Below are positions 31,963 to 43,655 of a stretch of 52,370 bases of DNA, piece after piece. Made by a program: the position numbers and the translations under genes. The notes beneath the pieces were generated by a model. That model ran no database searches. It was not told where the DNA came from and saw only the letters and a program-made list of their open reading frames with translations. How positions within the stretch are numbered: the stretch's first letter is position 1; each line of letters opens with the position of its first letter. Origin of the DNA: Carex sylvatica (Eukaryota; Streptophyta; Magnoliopsida; Poales; Cyperaceae); contig CAXKVR010000214.1 of the NCBI GenBank assembly GCA_964058845.1, forward strand, positions 1-52,370. Reading direction: 5' to 3'.

Positions 31963-34900
31963 CTACCGAGGCTTCCTGACCACAATGAAGTACATTGGTG
32001 TGAAGATCTCTTTCCTGGACAAAGTGCATGTGTGTCAATGTTTGAAAATCATTAAAATACCGATTTAGTGTTTCCCACATCTGAATTTCTGTTCTCTTAA
32101 AGATGCTTAAACTAATGAAATGTGAGCAAGCCGCCTCAAATAATTGAGGGGAAGATTGGAGAATGACATATAGTGAAATGTTTTACGGCAATGGGCTGCA
32201 AATGTGATACTTTTCATTTTAGGTACCATAATATTTAATTATTGTTTTAGAGTACATAAATTATTTACTACAACTCTCAAGGAATAATTACTTTCCTCCC
32301 TCTACAAAATAAAAGTTAAAGACTTACTTTCCTCCCTCGACAAGTCCCTCAGCTGCTTTCTCTAGGAAGGATGAGACTCTCTCACTCCCTTCAGGTGCCA
32401 GCTTTATATATTCCAATGTCTTCACCTGTAAACAAAAACAAACAAAAGTTTGTTTCATCTCCTTATAAATAACAAGAAAAATAAAAAATAAAGCGAAGTT
32501 TTTATTGGATTATGAAAATTGTGAGATGCTATTTGCAAATATAAAAAACTGGGATGATATTTGCAAATAATAACCGACAACAAAAAAAGAATAGAAATTA
32601 TGTGGGTTTGTACCAAAGTGCGAGTAAAGAGGCGGCCGATAGCAGTCAATCGAAAATTTAAAAGAGAATAGTGGCTCCTATCCAATGGCAAGTACCAGGG
32701 CACTGGAGATACTTCCGCAAGATTCTTCTCCCAAACAACCTTTCACCAAATATTATAGAATTACACAAAAAACTTTGAACACTTTTCATATGTTTTGCTC
32801 TTATCTTTGTGTGCTATTTAACAGGAATACTACATTAGGACTATTTGCATACTATTACATGTATCTAAAAGTATTCAAGCTTCAACAATGACTAAGCCGG
32901 ACTACTATTCTACCAACGCATACACCAATGACATTAAAGTTTAAGACTCATTCAAGCTAAAACAAAATAAGCCCCTAAAATGCCTTAAAAAGGAAAGAAA
33001 ATGGAAAAGTATTATCTAGTACTCAGTTGCTAGTGGGCTAACCTCAAATCCAGCATCAATGGCAGCTTGAAGGCACTGTTTAGTGCTTCTGATAACAGGA
33101 AGGCCATTACCAAGTTCAATCTCATCCTTTATCTTTTGGTGTACAGGGTTTGTTGCATCATAATTTTCAGTTAAGCACCACTCATTGGCTGCAAAGCATT
33201 GGCCAGGCTTTAACACACGGTATATCTCCTTGTAGCACCCCACCTACAACAGATTACTAGACATTACAGAATAATGTACAATTATTTTACTGTGCTGTAT
33301 TGACTGGAATAGAAGCACATCCCTGTGGTTATTATTTTTCTTTCTTACATTCTGGTACATCAGGTTATAAAATCTTACATGAGATTCAAATACCTAGAAT
33401 GATACTTTTCAAATGATGCTGGCTAAAGCATGTAACATACTAGTGGTTAGTGCAATGATGTTTCCCAAGGTTAGTGGTTTGTGTATAAATTTCTCATAAT
33501 AAAATTTAAATCATGTTGCCCAATACATTTATAAATTATAATTTTGCATTTGCGAAAAACACCCAAAACTAACATGTATTAACTTTTCTTTAGTTCATGA
33601 ACATGAACATACTTTTATTTCATTTAGAACTCATTTAGGGTAAATAAAAACCAACTTCTCAAGCATCTAATTCTCTGGATAGGATAAAATAAAGGTGTCT
33701 CCTGCAAGCAAATTTCTTCTTAATTTTTTCATTGATTTTCAAATTAAACAGGTTCTAGATAAGAACTGTAACATAAGTGGATTTTATAATTAAAAACAAG
33801 CTCATGTGCGAAATGAGAGAGATGATAGAAACAATTTTTTTACCAGGTCAGATGCATGGCAAGTGGAATCTGTTGCATAAACCGCATCATAGGTGTTGTT
33901 AGGGAAAGGCACGTTCATGAAATCTGCCTGAAAAAGTAATACAAAGAATATTTAGAGAATTATGTAAATTAAATTGGCAAATCTTCATTACAGTGTACAA
34001 AGAAACAATTGTACAGAGTAAAACTTGTACCTTAACAAAGTCACAAGTTTGACCTAGCCCAACAGAATTATTCAGTTCCTATTTCACAATAGATATAAAA
34101 TTCCAAGTTAACTGATGCTTCACATGGAAAAAAAGAAACAAACAAACAGGAAAATGTTTAGTAAAGGAAACGTTAATCATACCTCACCCCTCGAAATTTG
34201 GTATTCATTATTATTCAGTCCAGTAACTGATGCACCACTGCAATAATTTTTTGATTTCAGATATGTGAAAGTAATACAGCAAGAACAGTTATTATAAGAT
34301 TCAACAAGCCATCAGAAGAAACATACATAATCCTCTTTTCTAGCTAACCATGAACTGGTAAAGAAACTTATAGCAAATACTGTGGCAAGAAGTAGAAAAG
34401 ATTAATTCTGTGTTACTCCCTGCTATACCGAATGCATGTCTATAAATCCCCTAAGATTCAAGAACTTGTACCTGAATCTTGCAATCTCTCTAAGTGGGCC
34501 TCCAATGCCACATCCCACATCCAAGACCTACATATGAAGTCATAATAGCAGACCATTATTTATTTATTGCCATGGAATCATAATGAAATTTAAAAATTTA
34601 ATGTCAACAAGGAAAAAATTATAAAATTACTATACCTTCATTCCTGGTTTTAATCCAAGGTGTAGTGCAAGAAAGTGTTCATGCCTTTTAATGCTCTCAC
34701 GTAGAGTTTCACCTTTCCATCTAACATAATATCAAAGTATGTTTACCACACTGTACTATGTCATGGGGCTAACACTAGTGTACATATCAGAAAAAAAGAA
34801 AAAAAAAGAAAAAGAAGATTATGAGGTTTTCTTTTTATTATTTGGTGCTTTATTTTTGCAAATCATGTAGGAAGTCTAAATTATTTGCACAATCAGGTGG

Positions 34901-37900
34901 TATTTCTCATAGTGCCAATTTAAAATATATCTTAGTACCCACACTAGTGGAGAACGTACAATTAGCGTTGCCTCAATAAACCGACACTAATACTTTAGTA
35001 TCAGTTGATTACAAAAAACCGACACTAATACTATTAGTGTCAGTTGTTTACAGAAGGCCGACACTAATAGTTACTTATTAGTGTCGGCTGTTTACAAAAA
35101 GCTGATACAAATAATTTAGTGTCGGCTTTTTATAAATAGTCGACACTAATTATTATCTATTAGTGTCGGCTGTTTACAAAAAGTTGACACTAAAGTATTT
35201 GTGTCGACTTTTTGTAAACAGCTGACACTAATAAGTAACTATTAGTGTCGTTTGGTTTAAAGAGGCTGATACTAAAGTTGAAAATTTTCGCCATCATTTT
35301 CATTTTCAGTCCCGTTGGTTCTCTCTCTCTCCCGCACACCATTTTTCACTCATCAAAACACGTATCTAGGGTTTTTCAAAACCGCGCATCGCTCACTCAT
35401 CAAAATGCATATCTAGAGTTTTTCAAAACCGCGCATCGCTCATCGCTCTCTCTCTCTCGCCGCTCAGCCTCTGTCGCTCATCCCACCAGCCGCTCAGGAG
35501 AAAGACGTCTCCTTTTCTCTGTCTCACCTCCACAATCGAAGAGGAGGCGATGCGAAGCTGTGATAGCGCCCATAGTACACCTTTCAACATTCTTAGGTTA
35601 GTTTGAGTGCTTTCCAATTCCTTTGATTTATCAATTTCTTCATTGATTTATAGTTCAATTTCTTATTTCCTCATAAGTACTATCAATATTTGACCTATAG
35701 AGAAAAAGATCGTCGTCCTCTGTTGCCTAGATTTTATACTGCATCAATTGCGACACTAATACTTATTAGTATTATATTTTTAATAAATAGCCGATACTAA
35801 TGCCTTACTTTTAGTGTCGGCTCTTTATTAAATAGCCGACACTAATATTTATTAGTATTGCATTTTTAAAAAATAACCGACACTAATACTTATTACTGAC
35901 ACTAATACTTATTAGTGTCGACTATTTAATAAAGAGCCAACACTAATACTTATTGGTGCCGCATTTTTAATAAAGAGCCGACACTAATGCCTTACTTTTA
36001 GTGTCGGTCATTTACAAAGTTTTAGTATCAGCTTCATTACTGTTGCATAAAGTCCGACACTAATACCCATAAACAACTGATACTAATTTCAAGTTCTCCA
36101 CTAGTGCCGGCTTATGGAAACTAAGAAACCAACATATATGGTCTTGTGTTGCTTTTCCATTAAATTTGGACTTAAGAAAAGGCGTTACAAAACAGTCAAT
36201 ATTTGCAAATATAAAAATGTAGGGTGGTATATGTACATATCTGGAATAGATGTATACTAGCATCATATATGATAAATGTTAGGTAAGCTTCGTAAATACT
36301 GTCAGATGTTGGCGACTAAGTTGTAAAAGAAAAACTTAGTTTCAATAAAGAGAACATAATTATGACCTGTGAGCAAAGTGGAAGGATTCACCCCAGCCAT
36401 ATTCATAGAAGCTGGTTGCAAGATCATAATACTTGTTAGCCTGACAATTAGAAAATAAAATAAAAAATGAGATAGATATGCCTACAAGGATTCAAGTTCA
36501 AAGAAAGATACAGTTTATAAAAATAAACCAAGTATATTAAGACTTCGTTGGATGATTTATTGTGGCTACATGTTAATTTCTTGTATGATTTGTTTGTGTT
36601 AAATTTTATCATTGGAAATTGACAAATTAATGATTAGTGAAAATCTAAATCGCTGTTGAGAATTGTATCAATTACTGAAATTCTATAGCCATTCCAATAG
36701 AAAATAAAATATGTAAATAATCACCATGTCAGAGTAGTTGGATTTTCTTGTTTCCTCATCACCTCCGTAGGAAGTATGATACTTCTCATATCTAGAAGGA
36801 CAGTTCAAATACTCGGAAGTTAAAATAACTTCATAATTTAGCAAAAAAAATTATAAGATTACAAAACTATTCTCATTGTTCCAGAAGAATACGTACAAAA
36901 TTCATTATAAATAATGAATTTGCACAAAAAAAAATCTACATGCAGCACTCCCTATCAAATCATGCAATTCTACAATTTATCCCAATTTCAAGTCCAGATT
37001 TTTTTCTAAATTTCAAATAATTAAGTTATCCATGACAATAAAATTATATTTGAGATTGAGAACAAACTAAAACCCTTATGTTAAATCACGCAGACACAAA
37101 TTTTACGGTATGCAAAAACAATTAAAGGTGCATGTATTTTATTTTGTGCCTTAATTGGAAAGGGTTATTATTTTTTCTTTTATTTCTTTCTTTTCCTATT
37201 TTTCTTTTCCCTACTCTTAACCATTAATGAGCTTATCCATACCCTACCCCTTAGCGATTGAGATGATGGATAACAAAACGAATAATGTAATTAACGAAAA
37301 AATATAATAAATAAATATACAATTTAACCCAAAATATAATAAATAAATATAAATACATCATGTACCCTAATATGACAAAATATAAAAAACTATAAATTAT
37401 TAAAAAAATATAAATTGGCCCATTTATAAAAAAAATTCATTATTTGAAAAACTATAAATTTTTAATTAAACCAAACTATAAAATATTATAATAATCCATT
37501 TTGATTTAAAATAAAAATATAAAAGTTTGGATAAATAAATTTTATCATAATTTTCTAAATAGAAATATTATATGAAATGTAATATAGAGCAATCTAATCA
37601 TGATAATAAATTTATCTATCTATCTATCTATCTATATATATATATATATAACTTATCACATATAATTTTATATTTATTAATTACCCTAGCTATAGGGTAA
37701 TAGATATGAAATAGCTTTTAACCATATCCTTAACGAATAAGCTAACGAAATTTATTTTCTTACCCATGCATACCCGATAAGCTAACAAAAAAGACCTTAA
37801 ACCCCTAACTATGAGATGTGTTTCCATCCAAGGGAGAAATATAAACTTACAAAAGGTAAAACAAAAATCTATTTTTTAAGGCATGATTGTTTAAATTATG

Positions 37901-38159
37901 TAAATCAGCAAACAAAGGGCTTTAACTTTACTATCCTATCAATAATAAAAATATATATATATTCCAAAGACTTAGTATATATTAAAAGTTGCAAGTGCTA
38001 CCTACAAACTTTACTCTCTCAAAATGTTTTGAAAAAATAAAATATCAAAGATAAGAGAACAAAATAATTAATTTACTGTTCCGCAGCTGATTTAACGTCA
38101 TCCTTAGAAATTTTTCCTCCTAAACCAGAAGCAAGACCCAAAGCCCCTGCCTTTGACAT
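31963..38159 (-). CDS. Sterol C-24 methyltransferase 1-like (cycloartenol C-24 methyltransferase family)
   Basis: Twelve coding exons on the minus strand: 38159-38077, 36791-36725, 36440-36367, 34720-34636, 34527-34472, 34237-34183, 34078-34031, 33927-33844, 33243-33043, 32739-32614, 32425-32328, 32014-31963. All introns are GT-AG; 1029 nt give 342 residues, the normal SMT1 length. The product should transfer a methyl group from S-adenosylmethionine to the C-24 side chain of cycloartenol (phytosterol pathway, ER). Landmarks: start [17 protein letters not shown], sterol region [12 protein letters not shown] (62-72, intact), SAM motif [10 protein letters not shown] (104-113, intact), end [12 protein letters not shown]. 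Two other conserved regions differ: YAIEATCHAP reads [10 protein letters not shown] (173-182), and the AAYEWC motif reads AANEWC (Asn204). A good acceptor at 38172 leaves 12 nt before the ATG, so a 5' UTR intron lies upstream. No stops or frameshifts. Confidence 0.92.
34942..36106. mobile_element. Non-autonomous CACTA element in SMT1-like intron 3
   Basis: Perfect 14-bp terminal inverted repeats: CACTAGTGGAGAAC at 34942-34955 and GTTCTCCACTAGTG at 36093-36106 (1165 bp). Flanking triplets CCA and CCG are compatible with a mutated 3-bp target duplication. Subterminal zones hold many copies of GCCGACACTAATA in both orientations. The core (about 35280-35620) is C/T-rich, resembles a 5' leader and has a possible donor (cttaggttagt near 35591), but no transposase. 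Intron 3 of the SMT1-like gene (34721-36366) is thereby enlarged. Confidence 0.93.
35338..35445 (+). repeat. About 50-bp tandem duplication in the CACTA core
   Basis: 'cactcatcaaaa.(a/g)c.(c/t)atctag.gtttttcaaaaccgcgcatcgct' occurs twice in succession (about 35347-35395 and 35396-35443), part of the leader-like C/T-rich core. Confidence 0.75.
37520..37700 (+). repeat. Diverged relative of the long direct repeats, in SMT1-like intron 1
   Basis: 'gaaatgtaatatagagcaatctaa.catgataataaa' and 'tttattaattaccctagctatagg' correspond to blocks near 29595-29700 and 41245-41350 of the two long repeats. A (tatc)n(ta)n microsatellite lies between them (about 37614-37650). Part of the same repeat family. 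Confidence 0.5.
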
Positions 38160-38324
38160 TGTAGGATTGTTCTGCATAGAATCGAAGAAACCAACTTGTT
38201 TATAACAACACAATAGTCTAATTTGTTGATTTTTTCTATAAGTCAAACAGTCTAAAAGCAACCAATAAACAATGGGTCAATAGCACCTTTAATAAACAAA
38301 TAATGGAGGATTGCATTATTTGCA

Positions 38325-38850
38325 CGTAGTTAGGTAGGTATATATATTGGAACTTAAAAACTGAGTTGTAAAGGTAGTAATAGTATATATAGTACAGTAG
38401 TTAGGTACTTAAGTAGGGAAATAAATCTGCTGTTTGCAATAACAGGAACCTGTTATTCTAATTCCAACCGTTGAGATTTGCGCATGAAATTTTTTTTTCA
38501 TTCAGATTCGCGCATTGAAAAATTTGAACATATGGGATCAGAATAACAAGAACCTGTTATTCCCTTGGAATATATAACAGCTGATTTATTTCCCTTAAGT
38601 AGCTATAGGAACTTAAAAACTGAGTTATGAAAGTTGTAATAATATAGTACAGTAGTAAGGTACTTAAGAAGCTATATAGGAACTTAGAAACTGAGTTGTA
38701 AAGGTTGTAATTAATATTGTAGTACTGTAGTAAGGTAGTTAAGTAGCTGTATAGAAACTTAAAAACTGAGTTGTAAAGGTTGTAAAAGTGTATAAGGTTG
38801 TAATATTGTAGTACAGTAGTAATGTAGTTATTACCTTTGACAATTTGTTA
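38325..38850 (+). repeat. Tandem repeat of about 70 bp upstream of the SMT1-like gene, four units
   Basis: Each unit carries 'ggaacttaaaaactgagttgtaaagg' then 'gtagtacagtagtaaggta.ttaagtag' (about 38347, 38608, 38678, 38752). The first unit is interrupted by the MITE at 38416-38594. It lies upstream of the coding exons, within the expected 5' UTR intron or promoter. Confidence 0.8.
38416..38594. mobile_element. MITE with TTAAGTA target duplication
   Basis: Ends GGGAAATAAATCTGCTGTT and AACAGCTGATTTATTTCCC are near-perfect inverted repeats, flanked by exact TTAAGTA at 38409-38415 and 38595-38601. 179 bp, no coding capacity. Sister copy at 39056-39209. Confidence 0.9.
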
Positions 38851-39055
38851 CCAACCTTAAAAAAACAAATAATATATCAAGAATCTCTCTCAAAAAAAAA
38901 AAAAAAAAAAAAAAACAAATAAAAGAGGATTAACAAATAATTTACCGACACTGGAGTGAACTAAATCGAGGAACAACAGTATCAAATGCAAGGTGACAGG
39001 GTCAAGTTTCAAAAGAGATATTTGGCGTATAGCGCGATGTGAATATTGTTAAACA

Positions 39056-39209
39056 TGAAATAAATCTGATGGTATTCCGATCTCAACCGTTCAAATTTTT
39101 CCATGCACGAATCTCAAGAGCATACACGCATCTCAATGGAAATAAATGGTTGAGATCGGAATAACTGGTTCCTATTATTACTTTAGAATAACAGCAGATT
39201 TATTTCCCA
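39056..39209. mobile_element. Second copy of the GGGAAATAAATC MITE
   Basis: Left TGAAATAAATCTGATGGTAT, right AACAGCAGATTTATTTCCCA (inverted), with long inner arms CCGATCTCAACCGTT and ATGGTTGAGATCGG. Flanks TTAAACA (39049-39055) and TTAAACT (39210-39216) are one base different. 154 bp. Confidence 0.85.
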
Positions 39210-39429
39210 TTAAACTAGGACAAAGATTAGGGAGATAGAGAGAGATACTTGGCAGCTACTTTGTCAAGGCTTAGAGAGAGAGAGAGCTTACAAGAGAAAA
39301 TGGAGATTCTTCAAATTATGTTGGGATTGAAAATTTCAGTCTATTTATTAAGATCTGCTTGAGATTAATTAATGCAATATTAAAAAAACTGTTGGAAATT
39401 TGATATGTCATTCTATCCTGTGACTGTAA

Positions 39430-40044
39430 TAGAGGATTGCAAATACCCATCCGGGTTGGACCCGACCCGTACCCGCCCGTGCCCGTTACCCGGGTTATCC
39501 GTGTCCGAGCCCGGGTATGGGTCGGGTAAACGGGTACACGGGTACGGGTAAAAAACGGGTAGGGTACGATTATTTGGTTCAAAATCCGAGCAAACCCGGT
39601 CCGATTTACGCCCGACCCGACCCGACCCCCGTACCCGACCTGTACCCGACCCCGTACCCGACCCGTACCCGTTAAAAAATTCAAAAAAATTCAAAAAAAT
39701 TCAGAAAAATTCAGAAAAATTCAAAAAAATTCAAAAAAATTCAAAAAAAATTCAAAAAAATTCAGAAAAAATTCAAAAAAATTCGAAAAAATTCAAATTT
39801 TTTTGAAATTTCGAATTTGCCGCCTAAAAAAAAAAAAAAAGGGTACCCGACCCGGACCGCCCTACCCGTGCCGGGTACCACGGGCACGGGTATAAGTCGG
39901 GTAGGGTACGGATTTTGAAAAATATACCCGAGTATACCCGACCCGAGATACCCGTATACCCGACTTACCCGTACCCGACCCAAACCCGTACCCGACCCCG
40001 GGTACGCCCGGTCCGCCCGAACCCGGTCCGAGAGCAATCCACTA
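39430..40044. mobile_element. hAT-type MITE with ACCCG-rich arms
   Basis: Ends TAGAGGATTGC and GCAATCCACTA, flanked by the exact 8-bp duplication GACTGTAA (39422-39429 and 40045-40052), the hAT pattern. 615 bp. The arms are inverted runs of CCCGACCCGTACCCG; the centre is an array of 'ttcaaaaaaa'. Gly/Arg/Val-rich open frames across it (for example 39316-39684, 39762-40037) are artefacts of the repeats. Confidence 0.93.
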
Positions 40045-40188
40045 GACTGTAATGAGTAGTAGTTTGGTGAGGCCGAGATAGGAGGGAGGCATCTGCCAGA
40101 TTCTAGATCTCATGCATGACTCTCAAGATTTTCTGTGGCGCTCACAAATATAATATAGCGTGTATATAAACACAAGTATAAGTTTAAC

Positions 40189-40383
40189 CAGTGTTGTGAA
40201 AACCGTCCGTTTAGGCCGATTAATCGGCCAATTAGTCGTTGGTGGTAATCAAACCGTTACGGATTTTTTTGATTAATCGGCCAATTATTTCCGACTATGA
40301 CCGACTATTTTCAATTATTTCCGATTAATTACTTGGCGGTATCATGTCTGTCCGACAACTGCGTACTATTGTTTACAACACTG
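40189..40383. mobile_element. hAT-type MITE with CAGTGTTGT ends
   Basis: Ends CAGTGTTGTGAAAAC and GTTTACAACACTG, flanked by the exact 8-bp duplication AGTTTAAC (40181-40188 and 40384-40391). 195 bp; internal 'gattaatcggccaatta' motifs appear twice. Confidence 0.93.
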
Positions 40384-40735
40384 AGTTTAACAATCCAAAA
40401 TAGTTAGGTACGTAGTAGGTACGATGTGACTATAGATTGAAACTAATCTACGTGTTGCCTTATATTTGACAATTATAAGGTAAGGATATTGTTGCTTTAT
40501 ATATGTTTCTGGTTCAATTAGGAAGTAATTTGTAAGTCAGAGATAGAATGAATTTTCGGTCAAGCGATTGAAAATTTAAGTCTTTTTATTAAGGGTCCGC
40601 TTTAGATTAATACAAGAGTAAAAAAACAGTTGAGATGTCGTTCTATATATCTCGCAATTATAGTGAATAATAATTTTGGTGAGGTAGCGAGAGAAGGGAT
40701 CGATGCATATGTCAGGTTCAGATCTCGTGTGAATG

Positions 40736-41149
40736 GTACAGTACAGGCTGGGTGCAAGTATATACCCACTTAAAAATTAGTCTTACTCATACTCTATATA
40801 TATTGATGAATCTGAACTTGAGAACAAGAAATAAATTTTATTGTCTAAATTGAGAGAAAATAAAACACAAAATAGAGGTATTAATTTGTACATTACAGGT
40901 TGGGTAGAGACATTTTCATACCCATAACTGTTTAAAATAAATTTTACCCATACCCATACCCATCCATTACCCATTAAATATTAGCATACCCTCACCCTGT
41001 GCTTATCCAATAAGATAACATGTAAATAAATAAATAACAGTAATTAGGTAATAAATTGATAGCATATATAATTATTTAAATCCAAAAAAATATAACAAAT
41101 AATTATATCTTAAACAATTCATGTACTTGATATAAAAAATTAAATGAAA
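40736..41149. other. Spacer with ACCCAT repeats
   Basis: No gene. 'acccatacccatacccatcc' near 40948 and a 'gggt' stretch near 40748 suggest eroded inverted arms of another small DNA element. Confidence 0.4.
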
Positions 41150-43014
41150 TGATAAATTATTGTATGAATTAATTTTGTCTTAAATTGAAAACTATATACA
41201 ATATTGGATAAATTAATTGTATAATATATTACTAATAAAAAAAAAGAAATGTAATATAAATCAATCTAACTAGCTATAATAATAAAATTATATAACTATA
41301 TGTATAAATAAAAAATAATTGTAGGTAATTTAAATTTATTAGTTATCCTCTATAGTACTATAGGTAATCATGATTTAGGCCAATCATAGGCAAGCATATA
41401 TCATGATTTAGGTCAATCATGCACTTACTTGTATAATTAATACGTTATCTTGGTGGGTCTAAATCATGATGATATATGGCTTTTCTTGTATAATACCGTA
41501 TATGGCTACCATGATTTAGACCCATTATGTACTTGTGAAACTTGTTTATATAATAAACATCAATAAAATTGTATGTGAAATGAAAAATCTGTACATAAAA
41601 TGCGTTTTTTAAATATCAACTAATACTTTGACATGGAAGTATAAGGTTCTAAATAGTGATTACCGCGTCATCGTTTTTCAGATTGAAAAAATTTATAGCA
41701 CAGCTATAGTTAGCTATTTAGGATTATGATGAAAGGAAAGCGACTGATAACGCTATACCACAGCTTATGCGCAAATTAGTTATCCTCTATAGTATAGGTA
41801 GTGGCGGCTAGCATATATCATGATTTAGGCCAATCTTGTACTTGTATAATTAATACGTTTTCTTGGTGGGTCTAAATCATTATGATATATGGCTTTTCTT
41901 GTATAATACCGTATATCGCTACCATGATTTAGACCCATTATGTACTTGTGAAACTTGTTTATATAATAAATATCAATAAAATTGTATGTGAAATGAAAAA
42001 TCTGTACATAAAATGCGTTCTTTAAATATCAACTAATACTTTGACATGGAAGTATAAGGTTCTAAATAGTGATTATCGTGTCATCTCTTTTAAAGTTCGA
42101 AAAAATTATAGCGCAGCTATAGTTAGTTATTTATAAAGTTCGAAAAAATTATAGCGCAGCTATAGTTAGCTATTTAGAATTTGGAAAGCGACTGATAGCA
42201 CTATACCACGGCTTATGCGTAGTTAGAGTTGGCCATTTAGAATTTGGAGTATAACATATATGATGAGGAAAATGTGAGCCTTTATATATACTTCTTGAAA
42301 AAAAAAATTATGTTCGTTATTTTGAGGGTGTTAAAAAAATTAGAGCATTCATTAAATAATTCGGGTCCTCTATAATTATATAGATTTCATTAGAGTCTCA
42401 GACAAATGTTAATCGTTGATTGTAAACTATATGGTCTAGATATAGTAGTCTAGCTAATATTTCTCGATGGGACGTTCTGAACAAACAAAAGTATATGATT
42501 TGAACATGTTATGAATCGATCGCTCATTTAATTATAAATCATGAGTATTTTCTGTATAAATCGTATAATTGAAGAGGAGATCAACCCTTTCAATTTTATG
42601 GTTCCCATGTGCCAAAATTATATTTTTTTTATGTATATATATTTTTTCAATTAGTTTTAAAAGTTTTACGGTAGATACCCTCTTAAATTTACTTGAATTG
42701 ATTAATAAATATGTCCCTTTAGAAATTTATCTTACTAAATTTATACTTTATTTTTCTCATTAATCTTGTCTCTACCGAATTTTAATTATTCTTGTAAAAT
42801 TCTGACCCACTATACAAGGTAATTAAATTTCTAGTATTGTTCTCTCTTGGGCTCTTGGGTGGTTGTTATCCTTAATTTGCCATGCATGGGCGGCGACTTG
42901 GTATTTAATGCAAAAATAAATAATTCGCAACTGTTTGAAAGCGATGTATATTTTGGAATTAATAACAACTCTGTCATTGGTCATATCATGTGAAGGCACA
43001 TGGTCTCATGTCTA
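41150..43014 (+). repeat. Long direct repeat, copy B, with an internal tandem duplication
   Basis: Matches 29493-31008 in the same orientation. It is longer because a block of about 440 bp ('ttagttatcctctatag' to 'cttatgcg') is present twice, about 41338-41774 and 41775-42230. Hairpins identical in span to the one in copy A sit at 41454-41524 and 41867-41937. No credible coding capacity. Confidence 0.85.
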
Positions 43015-43655
43015 TTACATATTTCCGTGTTTTGTACTTTTTTCCCGATAAGAAGTCTGTTTGATTGACAAATACAGAAGTTATTAATGATTTATTTGTA
43101 CTTTGCAGTACAGGAAAATAAATAGTTCCCTCTTATTCGTGATGATGTAAAAAGTTATCTTGTGATTTGATGCATTATGGTACGACATGTGTGTTATTTG
43201 GGTGATGTAATGATCTTTTGAAAAATTAATACGGCACACAAACTGATCTGATCACAGTATATATGGTACATAGTTAGACGTAATTAGAACCATTAGATCT
43301 TGATGAATAGTGAAATTATAAATAAACTAATTTAAATTACAAATTTTAAAGACTCGTACATCCAAGACATGTCTGAATTAAAATTGCTCAGTAAAAATTA
43401 AATCAGGTAAATGTGCGCGGTACCTGAGAGAAGAGATACTAAATTGGTGAACTTAATAGGTTTGTTGCAAGACAACCCAAAAAAAATTAAAAATGGAAAA
43501 AACTTGATGTCTATATAGATATAGATATTGATAGAAGTGCTTCTAGATGTGCTTAATTAATGTCCCCAATATGAAACCCTACGTTGTGCCCATCTCCAAT
43601 AAATTGTGCCATCTGTCCTTGTTAATTTATCTAGTACATCTATCAAGAGTAGAAC
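43015..43655. other. Intergenic spacer
   Basis: AT-rich, no gene or repeat that I can delimit. 'atagatattgatagaagt' near 43519 recurs near 44065 and 44128. Confidence 0.5.

Larger units (their letters stand above)
39340..40735 (+). repeat. Tandem duplication of the SMT1-like upstream region, one copy with the hAT MITE
   Basis: The sequence at 39340-39429 plus 40053-40130 matches 40560-40735 ('gattgaaaattt.agtct.tttattaag', 'agattaat', 'tttggtgagg..gagagaaggga', 'agatctc.tg'). The second copy has no ACCCG element at the matching point and so shows the empty site. Confidence 0.75.

Noticed and set aside
35245..35601. 118-residue frame in the CACTA core
   Set aside because: Ser-rich translation of a C/T-rich leader with a tandem duplication; no family similarity and no ATG in a good context.
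39316..40037. Gly/Arg/Val-rich minus-strand frames (for example 39316-39684, 39762-40037)
   Set aside because: They are translations of ACCCG repeats inside a hAT MITE whose ends and target duplication are clear.
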